The notes beneath the pieces are model-generated. The model was not told where the DNA came from and ran no database searches. It saw nothing but the letters and a program-made list of their open reading frames with translations. Below are positions 1-8,347 of a stretch of DNA of 41,757 nt, in pieces (the stretch's first letter is position 1; each line of letters starts with the position of its first letter). Origin of the DNA: Candidatus Nomurabacteria bacterium (lineage in GTDB: Bacteria; Patescibacteriota; Minisyncoccia; Phycocordibacterales; UBA10002). The stretch is from NCBI GenBank assembly GCA_943354745.1, contig CALRDB010000004.1, positions 1 through 41,757 of the forward strand. Direction: 5' to 3'. The translations under genes and the position numbers were made by a program.

Positions 1-136
1 AATTTTTGGTTTTTGCTCCCGCGACCGAAGGGAGCGGACGAGGCGCGCAGATTAGTCCTCGCTCGGATTGTTTTGGAAAAAAGTTCGGATTTTGTTCAGG
101 AGACACAGCCCGAATAAAACTAAAACTAAAAATTTT

Positions 137-745
137 ATGACTGAATGGAAAAAACTTATGTTGTGTGTCGGGGTACTTCTGGTAGCGGCTTTTTATGTTG
201 GAGTTCGTTATCAAAGCGCTCAAGACAGTTTCTCCAATTCAGCAGTAGACATTAGTGGTATTGATGTGGGCAGTTTGTCGCAAGCTCCCGTTCCTGATAT
301 AAACAACGAGTATCAAGGTGTTTCTACAACAACGCCGCTTACGGATGAGAAGGGTAATCCCATTTATTTTAAAAACTCCAGATTTGATTTTGAGCCACTG
401 TCAGGTAGTACTGGATGTGAATCCGGTGCTTTTGAAGATTTGGGTGTACTCGGGTACACGAGTATGGGAGGCGTGCCAACCGCGGTAACACTTGTTCACA
501 CCAGAACCTGCGGTACGGGTTATTTCCCTTTTATTGTTTTATATCAAGCAAAAAGCTGGGATAACAATAGTGAACATAAAAACCCGACTATTACCGACAT
601 TGTGGGGATTGGCGGAGATAGGATAAATATAACCTCATTAAAAATCTGGCCCGACCATATTTCGCTGACATATTCGTCTTGGTCTGAATCTCAAAATACC
701 ACAGTAAATTTGGAATATGTCGGGGGTAAATTGGTTAAAAAATAA
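137..745 (+). CDS. Hypothetical membrane-anchored protein (N-terminal TM, extracytoplasmic domain)
   Basis: ORF 68..745; internal ATG at 137 gives MTEWKKLMLCVGVLLVAAFYVGV, a typical signal anchor. Confidence 0.6.
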   Translation: MTEWKKLMLCVGVLLVAAFYVGVRYQSAQDSFSNSAVDISGIDVGSLSQAPVPDINNEYQGVSTTTPLTDEKGNPIYFKNSRFDFEPLSGSTGCESGAFEDLGVLGYTSMGGVPTAVTLVHTRTCGTGYFPFIVLYQAKSWDNNSEHKNPTITDIVGIGGDRINITSLKIWPDHISLTYSSWSESQNTTVNLEYVGGKLVKK

Positions 746-941
746 TAAAAGCGGTATTGACCTCAGGGTAAGCCCTCGTTTTAAGGAACAAGCAATGCTT
801 GTACCTCGGGGGGACAAGCCTTGCGGTATTACACCCTTACATTTTGTCTTCTTCTCCTTATCCTCTTCATCCATACTATTCCGATGGTATAGGACAAACC
901 AGTCGGATAATGATAAAGTAGGAGATGCGTGAAAGCTCAAT

Positions 942-1157
942 ATGTTTCAAAATTTTTTGATGAAAAAGATGCTCAAGGCGCAAGGTGTGCCGGAAGCCCA
1001 GATTGATATGCTTATTGTGATGATGGAAAAGAATCCACAGCTTTTTCAGACTATTGCTACTGAAGTACAGGAAAAAATAAAAAGTGGGATGAATCAAATG
1101 GATGCGGGAATATCCGTGATGAAAAAGTACGAAGATCAACTAAAGAAGTTAGTATAG
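942..1157 (+). CDS. Small conserved-type hypothetical protein (71 aa)
   Basis: ORF with coherent helical composition, compatible spacing with the downstream gene. Confidence 0.55.
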   Translation: MFQNFLMKKMLKAQGVPEAQIDMLIVMMEKNPQLFQTIATEVQEKIKSGMNQMDAGISVMKKYEDQLKKLV

Positions 1158-1179
1158 CTTAGTAGCTTATTGTGGGACT

Positions 1180-1764
1180 ATGAACAAAGAAATAAAAGTA
1201 CTTGTGCTAAGTGGCAGTATCCGTAAGGAATCGTATACGAGAAGTTTGGCGGAGCACACTGTGGGAATTCTTGGAAAGAAGAACGTGTCAGTCATACACT
1301 GGAATTTGCTTGAAAAGCCACTCCCTATTATGGTCCCTGAGCTTCGGGACGATGTAGACAATCACCCCGACGCAACCGTAAAGGAGTTTGCCAAGCAGGC
1401 AAGAGAGTGTGATGCCTACGTGCTCGCAAGTCCTATCTACCACAACTCATTTTCTGGGGCTCTTAAAAATGCTATAGACCATCTTCGTAGTGCACACTTC
1501 ACCTATAAACCTATGGGGCTGATGAGCTTTGGGGGAGATGGAAGCCTTCAAGCAGTGGATCAACTGCGCATTATCGGAAGGTCGGTTCACGCCATCGTCA
1601 CAACGGAAATCGTGTGTGCGTCTGAAGATGATTTCAGCGGTATGGAGCTCACCTCTGAGGAGCTCAAAAACCGTATTGAGAAGTTTTGCGATGAACTCAT
1701 TCTTTTCGCAGAGACCTTCGGCCCGATTCGCGAGACGAAGAAAAAGCATGTCAAAAATAAGTAG
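1180..1764 (+). CDS. NADPH-dependent FMN reductase family protein
   Basis: VLVLSGSIRKESYTRSLAEH...DAYVLASPIYHNSFSGALKNAIDHL, flavodoxin-like NAD(P)H:FMN reductase signatures. Confidence 0.88.
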   Translation: MNKEIKVLVLSGSIRKESYTRSLAEHTVGILGKKNVSVIHWNLLEKPLPIMVPELRDDVDNHPDATVKEFAKQARECDAYVLASPIYHNSFSGALKNAIDHLRSAHFTYKPMGLMSFGGDGSLQAVDQLRIIGRSVHAIVTTEIVCASEDDFSGMELTSEELKNRIEKFCDELILFAETFGPIRETKKKHVKNK

Positions 1765-1817
1765 TCTGATAGCCGATGTGGATGATATCCACGGCTGTGC
1801 TTCGGTACGCAGTTGAC

Positions 1818-1839
1818 GTATACCCCCTGGGGGGTATAC
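1818..1839. promoter_or_regulatory. CsoR-type copper operator, GTATACCCCC-TG-GGGGGTATAC
   Basis: Perfect 10-bp inverted repeat with 2-nt centre, 9 nt before the csoR ATG; matches the known GC-rich CsoR operator style. Confidence 0.85.
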
Positions 1840-1848
1840 ACTACGTAC

Positions 1849-2112
1849 ATGCACACAAACAATGCAAAAATTGTACGGCGGCTACAAATTATTGAGGGTC
1901 AAGTTCGCGGCTTGCGCGAAATGATAGAGAAAGAAACCTATTGCGTAGACATCATCACGCAAAGCTCTGCCGTTAAGCAGGGTCTTTCGAACGTTGAGAA
2001 CATGCTTCTTGAACAACATCTCTCGCATTGTGTTGTTGACCAAATAAAAAGTGGTGCTACTAAAAAAGCGGTTGACGAAGTTTTAAAAGTGTACAAACTT
2101 AAGAGAAAATAA
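1849..2112 (+). CDS. csoR: CsoR-family copper-sensing transcriptional repressor
   Basis: IVRRLQIIEGQVRGLREMIEKETYCVDIITQSSAVKQGLSNVENMLLEQHLSHCV; conserved Cys/His/Cys residues; internal ATG at 1849 places the operator upstream. Confidence 0.92.
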   Translation: MHTNNAKIVRRLQIIEGQVRGLREMIEKETYCVDIITQSSAVKQGLSNVENMLLEQHLSHCVVDQIKSGATKKAVDEVLKVYKLKRK

Positions 2113-2113
2113 T

Positions 2114-4408
2114 ATGCGTACCGAAACCTACAACGTAAAAGGGATGCACTGTGCTTCATGTTCTTCCGTTATCGAAAAGACACTAAAAAAAGTCGATGGA
2201 GTAGCCTCTGTTGAGGTGAACTATGGTACAGAGAAGGCCAAAGTTTCGTTTGATGAGACGAAGACCGAGGTAGAGCTTTTTTCAAAGCGCGTAGAGCCCC
2301 TTGGGTATGCTCTCGAAGTTTCTTCTGTAAAGGACATGATGGTACGTGTCGATGATGGTCGTGTTGACCACACTGGACATATGAAATCCAAAAAAGAGAA
2401 GCAAAATGAGATCGCGAGACTTCGATCGAAGGTACTTTCCGCTATCCCTCTTGCTGTAATCAGTATTTTTATTATGGGGTGGGATATTTTAGCGGAGTAC
2501 AGCAAGGTTCCTGCGATGGCCTATACGGTGAAGGAATTTTTCCATCATCTTTTACCGATTATGGCGACCTATGCACTGTTTGTGGTGGGTACACCCTATC
2601 TTTTGGGACTATACCGGTTCCTACGCTATGGAAAGGCAAATATGGATACTCTTATCGGTATTGGCACGGTGACTGCCTTTCTTTACAGTTTTGCGGTCTC
2701 CGCTTTTGAGGATGCACTTAAACCATTTATTAATGTCGACTATACCTACTACGACGTCACTATTGTCGTGATCACCTTTATCGCGCTCGGTAAGTATCTC
2801 GAGGCGAAATCTAAACTAAAGACCGGCGACGCGATTGAGAAATTGCTTAACCTTCAGGCAAAAACAGCGTTAGTTGTTCGTGACGGCAAGGAGCAAGAGA
2901 TAGCCATACATGAAGTAGTTCATGGCGACCTTATCGTGATAAAACCCGGCGCTCGTATACCTGTTGACGGGGTCATTACTGAAAGCTCGTCGTTCATTGA
3001 TGAGTCAATCATCAGTGGCGAATCGATGCCGGTAGAGAAAAACGTCGGTGATACGGTGGTAGCGGGAACGATGAACACAACTAAATCTTTTATCTTTAAA
3101 GCGACAAAAATTGGTGCTGAAACAGTACTCGCGCACATCATTAAAATGGTCGAGGATGCACAGGGAAGTCGAGCGCCCATACAAGCATTGGCGGACAAGA
3201 TATCGGCAGTGTTTGTGCCTGTTGTACTTGTCCTTGCTTTTCTGGATTTGGGTGCGTGGCTTTTCTTCGGCATTCCCTCCCTCGGTTTTTCGGCCGCACT
3301 TTCATACGGACTTACTTCTTTTGTCGGCATTTTGGTCATCGCTTGTCCTTGCGCACTCGGTCTCGCTACCCCGACAGCAATCATTGTTGGAGTAGGTAAG
3401 GGAGCAAAGGAAGGTATTTTAATCAAAGATGCGGCAACACTTGAAAAACTTCACAAAGTAACAACAATCGTGCTCGATAAAACAGGTACGCTTACTAAAG
3501 GGAAGCCGGAGCTCACTGGCTTTCATAATGTATCCACACTTCCCGACGGAAAGGTTATTTCACTTCTCGCCACCCTTGAGAGCAAGTCGGAGCACCCCAT
3601 TGCTCATGCGATTCTTGAGTATGCAAAGATGAAGGGCGAGAGGAATCTAGTACTATCGGATTTCGAGATACTAAAAGGGAAAGGTGTGAAAGGCTTTATT
3701 GAAGACACTTTGTACTTTGCAGGGAGTGTGGCATTAATGAAGGACCTCGGTCTCTCCTATGACGTACAGACGATTGAGTCTGAGACATTGAAAGGTAAGA
3801 CGCCAATACTGCTCGCTTCGAAAAACAGCGTCATCGCCATGGTACTGGTTTCGGACCCTGTTAAATCAGAGGCAAAAGTGGCCGTGGAGCAACTCCATAA
3901 GCAAGGAATTTCGGTGATTATGCTCACTGGTGATCATAAGAATACAGCTGTCTCAATAGCGCGAGAAGTCGGCATTACGGAAGTGATAGCTGAAGTACTG
4001 CCTGAAGATAAGCTACAGAAAATTAAGGAATTGCAGAAAGAAGGGAAGATTGTAGCAATGGTAGGTGATGGAGTGAATGATGCGCCGGCGCTCGCGCAAG
4101 CGGACGTAAGTATAGCCATGGGTACCGGCGTCGATGTCGCTATCGAAGCTGCCGGTATCACGCTACTTTATGGTGATATCTCAAAATTGGTTAAAGCCGT
4201 CAGGCTCTCAAAATTTACCATGCGTGGTATCAAACAGAATCTTTTTTGGGCGTTCTTCTATAATGTTGTTGGTATTCCGCTTGCCGGTGGAGCGTTGTTT
4301 CCATTGTGGGGTTTGCTCCTCAGTCCTGTTTTTGCCGGACTTGCGATGGCATTTTCAAGTGTTTCGGTGGTTGGTAATTCATTACGGCTTAAAACTAAAA
4401 AAGCATAG
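2114..4408 (+). CDS. copA: Copper-translocating P1B-type ATPase
   Basis: N-terminal HMA GMHCASC, SGESMPVEK, ACPCALGLATP (CPC), DKTGTLTKG, GDGVNDAPALAQADVSIAMGTG. Confidence 0.97.
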   Translation: MRTETYNVKGMHCASCSSVIEKTLKKVDGVASVEVNYGTEKAKVSFDETKTEVELFSKRVEPLGYALEVSSVKDMMVRVDDGRVDHTGHMKSKKEKQNEIARLRSKVLSAIPLAVISIFIMGWDILAEYSKVPAMAYTVKEFFHHLLPIMATYALFVVGTPYLLGLYRFLRYGKANMDTLIGIGTVTAFLYSFAVSAFEDALKPFINVDYTYYDVTIVVITFIALGKYLEAKSKLKTGDAIEKLLNLQAKTALVVRDGKEQEIAIHEVVHGDLIVIKPGARIPVDGVITESSSFIDESIISGESMPVEKNVGDTVVAGTMNTTKSFIFKATKIGAETVLAHIIKMVEDAQGSRAPIQALADKISAVFVPVVLVLAFLDLGAWLFFGIPSLGFSAALSYGLTSFVGILVIACPCALGLATPTAIIVGVGKGAKEGILIKDAATLEKLHKVTTIVLDKTGTLTKGKPELTGFHNVSTLPDGKVISLLATLESKSEHPIAHAILEYAKMKGERNLVLSDFEILKGKGVKGFIEDTLYFAGSVALMKDLGLSYDVQTIESETLKGKTPILLASKNSVIAMVLVSDPVKSEAKVAVEQLHKQGISVIMLTGDHKNTAVSIAREVGITEVIAEVLPEDKLQKIKELQKEGKIVAMVGDGVNDAPALAQADVSIAMGTGVDVAIEAAGITLLYGDISKLVKAVRLSKFTMRGIKQNLFWAFFYNVVGIPLAGGALFPLWGLLLSPVFAGLAMAFSSVSVVGNSLRLKTKKA

Positions 4409-4410
4409 CT

Positions 4411-5430
4411 ATGAAAACGTATACATTTCATGTTGCCGGTATGCACTGCAAGGCATGCGTCGTGCTTATTGAAAGTGAACTTGATGAAATACCCGAGATA
4501 GCAAAAGTGAGGGTGTCACTCGCAGACTTTAGTGTTGCGGTAACCGGAGAGTTTGGCGATAAAGCACCCGAACATATTGCCCAGGATTTAAGCGTCGCGC
4601 TTACGCCTCATGGATACACGCTTTCAGTGCAAAAAGGGAGGCATGTGGTCTCGTGGTCTGACTTTAAAACGGCCGTACCAATTGCCGGAGGATTTATCGC
4701 GTTATTTATTATTTTGCAAAAGGTGGGCATTGTGAATTTAGTGACGACATCGGAAGTTGGGTACGGCACAGCGTTTATTATTGGCCTGATAGCTTCTGTT
4801 TCGACCTGTATGGCAGTGGTTGGGGGTTTGGTGCTTTCAATGTCTGCAAATTTCGCAAAAGAAGGTGAAAGCATTCGTCCACAAATTCTTTTTCATGTGG
4901 GACGTCTGGTCTCATTCTTTATCTTGGGTGGAGTGATAGGGACGATTGGATCGGTGTTCCAAATCGGGGCAACGGGAAGTCTTGTTCTTGGTGTACTTGT
5001 TGCATTGGTACTGTTAGTTCTTGGGTTGAATCTTCTTGACGTGCTTCCCTGGGCGAAAAGACTTCAGCCAACTATGCCTCATTTCATTGGCAAGCACATT
5101 CACGGATTAAAAAAGATAAACCATACACTAACGCCTGTTCTCGTCGGTATCGCAACCTTCTTTCTTCCGTGCGGATTTACTCAGTCAATGCAACTCTACG
5201 CTCTTTCCACCGGTAGTTTTGTGACAGGCGCACTAAGTATGTTCATGTTTGCACTTGGCACACTTCCCGTACTCGCACTTCTTAGTTTTAGCTCACTTGG
5301 AATTCACAAAAAGGCTCAGTCGGGAATATTCTTTAAGTCGGCAGGTTTGGTGGTAATTTTCTTCGGATTACTTAACTTGCTAGGCACATTTGTGTCAGCC
5401 GGCATCATACAGCCGTTCCTTAACTTTTAA
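4411..5430 (+). CDS. HMA domain fused to TauE/SafE- or DsbD-like integral membrane protein
   Basis: N-terminal GMHCKACVVLIESELDEI (HMA CxxC) then multi-TM domain with FFLPCGFTQSMQLYALSTGS. Confidence 0.85.
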   Translation: MKTYTFHVAGMHCKACVVLIESELDEIPEIAKVRVSLADFSVAVTGEFGDKAPEHIAQDLSVALTPHGYTLSVQKGRHVVSWSDFKTAVPIAGGFIALFIILQKVGIVNLVTTSEVGYGTAFIIGLIASVSTCMAVVGGLVLSMSANFAKEGESIRPQILFHVGRLVSFFILGGVIGTIGSVFQIGATGSLVLGVLVALVLLVLGLNLLDVLPWAKRLQPTMPHFIGKHIHGLKKINHTLTPVLVGIATFFLPCGFTQSMQLYALSTGSFVTGALSMFMFALGTLPVLALLSFSSLGIHKKAQSGIFFKSAGLVVIFFGLLNLLGTFVSAGIIQPFLNF

Positions 5431-5457
5431 GTCGTATGGTACACTAGTCTTATTCAA

Positions 5458-5853
5458 ATGAAACAAACTCTTTTTTCAATTCTTGTGGCAGGAGTGCTTA
5501 TCGGAGGGTCCATACTACTCACCACTAAACAAAGTTCAGGCGATAGTGCTTCAGCTTCCGTTGATAATGTGTCGGTTGTTGATGGAACACAGATTATCGC
5601 GCTTACAGCGAAAGGGGGATACTCTCCTCGCATAACCAAGGCAAAGGCTGATATGCCTACTGTGCTTAAGGTGAACACAAAAGGTACCTTTGACTGCTCC
5701 TCTTCGATTGCTATCCCTAGTTTAGGATATCGAGGTAACCTCCCGCTTTCGGGTGCTACCGACATACCTATTCCGCCCCAAAAGTCAGGCACTACCATTC
5801 GAGGGCTTTGCGGAATGGGAATGTACGACTTTTCCATTAATTTTGAATCGTAG
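5458..5853 (+). CDS. Cupredoxin-like copper-binding secreted protein
   Basis: Signal/TM N-terminus; FDCSSSIAIPSLGYRGNLP...LCGMGMYDFSINF, cupredoxin_1-type pattern next to copA. Confidence 0.8.
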   Translation: MKQTLFSILVAGVLIGGSILLTTKQSSGDSASASVDNVSVVDGTQIIALTAKGGYSPRITKAKADMPTVLKVNTKGTFDCSSSIAIPSLGYRGNLPLSGATDIPIPPQKSGTTIRGLCGMGMYDFSINFES

Positions 5854-5923
5854 GTTGGAGAAAAGACAACAGCTATGGTAGACTGATATGGTTATATTTT
5901 AATTAACAATAAAGACATAACCT

Positions 5924-6178
5924 ATGGCAAAAGAGAACTCTGCGTTTATGAAGCCGCTCACGGTGAGTGCCGACCTAGCGGTCGTTGTAGGAAAAGGCCC
6001 GATGCCTCGTTCAGAAGTGGTTAAGAAGCTCTGGGTGTATATCAAAGGCAAGAATCTTCAGGACCCCAAGAACAAGCGAAACATCGTTGCAGACGCTGCC
6101 CTTAAAAAGGTATTTGGAGGTAAGGATGTCGTCAATATGTTTGAAATGACCAAACTTGTCTCGGTACATCTTTCCTAA
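5924..6178 (+). CDS. SWIB/MDM2 domain protein
   Basis: FMKPLTVSADLAVVVGKGPMPRSEVVKKLWVYIKGKNLQDPKNKRNIVADAALKKVFGGKDVVNMFEMTKLV. Confidence 0.93.
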   Translation: MAKENSAFMKPLTVSADLAVVVGKGPMPRSEVVKKLWVYIKGKNLQDPKNKRNIVADAALKKVFGGKDVVNMFEMTKLVSVHLS

Positions 6179-6197
6179 TCGCAGTATAGTTAAAACA

Positions 6198-6232
6198 AAA
6201 AGCCGTTATCTCAAAGCGATAACGGCTTTTTG
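6198..6232 (+). terminator. Rho-independent terminator after SWIB gene
   Basis: AAAAGCCGTTATC-loop-GATAACGGCTTTTTG. Confidence 0.85.
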
Positions 6233-6317
6233 TTTGCAAGGCTGTATGTCGCCGTTGAAAGGGAATATATGAGGCATCGCTTGCTTTCTTACCAATTACC
6301 GCTTACTCTCTTAGTAT

Positions 6318-6860
6318 ATGAAAGATTTTAGACCAAAAAACACATTTGGCGGAGGAGGAAATCGAGGCGGTGATAGAGGTGGTTTTCATGGGGGTAACAA
6401 GTTCGGTAAAAGAGATTTTGGACCCAAGGAGATGTTTGATGCTACCTGTGCGAAATGTGGTAAATCGTGCCAAGTACCATTCCGTCCGAACGGTGAACGG
6501 CCGGTCTATTGTCGTGACTGCTTCGTTGATGTGAAGCCTCCAAACCAGGGGCAACCGAGTAACTACCAACGGTCAGATGCTCCGCGACGAGAATTTTCTG
6601 CTCCTTCAGCACCAAGACAGGAGGGTGGAGATAGTCAAAACAAACAGATTCAAGAATTAAAGCGTCAACTCGATATCGTCAATACGAAACTTGATCGACT
6701 TCTCGATAGGACTGCCGGTGATCAGAAAAAGCCAGCTTCGACCCCAGCGACAACGAAGGAATTACCAAACGTGAAAGAAATTCCGGTAGTCACCGTCACC
6801 AAAAAAGCAGTTTCTGTTAAGAAGGCCACAGGCAAGAAGACAATAAGTAAGAAGAAGTAA
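6318..6860 (+). CDS. CxxC-x17-CxxC zinc-ribbon protein with Gly/Arg-rich N-terminus and basic C-terminus
   Basis: CAKC-(17)-CRDC counted in the translation; GGGGNRGGDRGGFHGG; coiled coil then Lys-rich tail. Confidence 0.8.
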   Translation: MKDFRPKNTFGGGGNRGGDRGGFHGGNKFGKRDFGPKEMFDATCAKCGKSCQVPFRPNGERPVYCRDCFVDVKPPNQGQPSNYQRSDAPRREFSAPSAPRQEGGDSQNKQIQELKRQLDIVNTKLDRLLDRTAGDQKKPASTPATTKELPNVKEIPVVTVTKKAVSVKKATGKKTISKKK

Positions 6861-6873
6861 AAGAGAATCAAAC

Positions 6874-6901
6874 AAAAAACAGGCGATAAGGCCTGTTTTT
6901 T
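6874..6901 (+). terminator. Rho-independent terminator
   Basis: AAAAAACAGGC-GATAAG-GCCTGTTTTTT. Confidence 0.85.
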
Positions 6902-6929
6902 GTTTGACTTGTCTTCTGTTTGTTAAGGG

Positions 6930-7316
6930 TTAAAGTCCTGCCTTTTTCGCTATACGAACACTACCTTTTGATATATCTCGTCTTGCCCTCTTTACTGAGT
7001 GAGTAAGGCTGCTCCAATGTTTTTTTAGGTCGTTGGCAAGAGCACTTATTTCCTTCCCACCGGCTTTCTTACCTTTTGTGTATTCCTCTGCTACTGAATC
7101 AACGATTTCATGATACACAGACTCACTAACACTTTTAGTCTTTTCAAGTTTTTCCACGACATCTCCTTTCATCCTGATTGCCCAAGCCTTAGTATGTTCG
7201 CGATTTTTTTGCCCCTTCGGTCCGAGGAAAAAGTAAGCTGCCGCGATACCGGCAACACTTGCTCCACTAATACTGAGTGTAACTGCCGGTGAACTCTTTT
7301 GCTCGATCTTTTTCAT
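6930..7316 (-). CDS. YtxH-like small membrane protein
   Basis: N-terminal TM AAAYFFLGPKGQKNREHTKAWAIRMKGDVVEKLEK, basic amphipathic C-terminus. Confidence 0.6.
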   Translation of the reverse strand: MKKIEQKSSPAVTLSISGASVAGIAAAYFFLGPKGQKNREHTKAWAIRMKGDVVEKLEKTKSVSESVYHEIVDSVAEEYTKGKKAGGKEISALANDLKKHWSSLTHSVKRARRDISKGSVRIAKKAGL

Positions 7317-7326
7317 ACAGATAACG

Positions 7327-7533
7327 TTACTTATTACTAATTAACTTCGAATTTGGAAGCGCGTACAGACATCGTAATTTCGCAAGGCCACGATGCAGTT
7401 GAACCGCGATGGCATTCCTCGATTGCCCGGTAATAAGTGAGATTTCTTTCAGTGTTAAGTCCTGCACATGCCTCATCTTCATTACTCTTTGATACTGAGC
7501 AGGGAGACGGTGAATAAGAAGTGTCGCAGCCTT
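7327..7533 (-). pseudogene. 5'-truncated sigma-70 family (region 4 / ECF-like) gene remnant
   Basis: Manual translation of - strand: KAATLLIHRLPAQYQRVMKMRHVQDLTLKEISLITGQSRNAIAVQLHRGLAKLRCLYALPNSKLISNK*; region 4 HTH; in-frame TGA at 7536-7534 upstream, no region 2. Confidence 0.75.
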
Positions 7534-7956
7534 TCAATCCCGTCTATCAAGGTACACGCCCTCATTACATCAGTTGGTCTTACCGCAGAAGGAAACGTTG
7601 ACGTTCCGAAGGACCCTGCGAATGTAGCGTGGTTCAGTCTCGGCCCTTTGCCGGGAGAGAAGGGAAACGCTGTTATTGTGGGGCACTCCGGCTGGAAAAA
7701 TAGAAAACCGGCCGTATTTGATCATCTCTCACAGGTCCATATTGGAGACAGACTCTTTATTGAAAGTGTGAACAAAAAAGTTCTTACCTTTGTTGTTCAG
7801 TCACTTAGGACATATCCCAAAAATGCTACCACCTCGAGTATCTTCAATTCAAATGATGGGAAGGCACATCTTGTCTTTATCACCTGCAAAGGTATTTGGG
7901 ACAAAGTAAAAAAAGAATACGCTGATCGGCTTGTTGTATTTGCAGACTTAGAATAG
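7468..7956 (+). CDS. Class D/F-like sortase, N-terminally truncated (homology starts about 7525); possible pseudogene
   Basis: NVAWFSLGPLPGEKGNAVIVGHSGW...LVFITCKGIW...ADRLVVFA retains catalytic His/Cys/Arg motifs; no TM/signal; codons before about 7525 are antisense to the sigma remnant. Confidence 0.7.
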   Translation: MPHLHYSLILSRETVNKKCRSLSIPSIKVHALITSVGLTAEGNVDVPKDPANVAWFSLGPLPGEKGNAVIVGHSGWKNRKPAVFDHLSQVHIGDRLFIESVNKKVLTFVVQSLRTYPKNATTSSIFNSNDGKAHLVFITCKGIWDKVKKEYADRLVVFADLE

Positions 7957-7984
7957 TCGCACGGCTAAATGGTAGGATTACCTC

Positions 7985-8302
7985 ATGAAAACGTTTAGTG
8001 AACGGGTGGTGGAGATCGCACTTTCGATACCGAAGGGGAGAGTGACGACCTATGGACGAATTGCTCGAGCAGCAGGAGGAGGAGCAATGGCTTCGCAAAG
8101 TATTACGTCCATCCTTGGAAAGGCCTATGATACCGGCATTAGAAATATTCCATTTCATCGAATTGTCTATGCTGATGGACGTGTCTGGATAAGTGAGGAT
8201 CAACGAAAGGATCGGATGAAACTGTATAAAGGAGAGGGAATTAAGATAGACATGCGGGACCGAGTAGTGAATTTTCCGGATGTTTGTTTGGAACTAAAGT
8301 AG
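7985..8302 (+). CDS. MGMT-family / alkyltransferase-like (ATL) DNA-binding protein
   Basis: FSERVVEIALSIPKGRVTTYGRIARAAGGG...GIRNIPFHRIVYADGRV; PxHR motif with Phe instead of Cys. Confidence 0.85.
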   Translation: MKTFSERVVEIALSIPKGRVTTYGRIARAAGGGAMASQSITSILGKAYDTGIRNIPFHRIVYADGRVWISEDQRKDRMKLYKGEGIKIDMRDRVVNFPDVCLELK

Positions 8303-8347
8303 TACCTGTGCGTGATAAAAGTACGCAAATAAGGTATCATGATGTCT

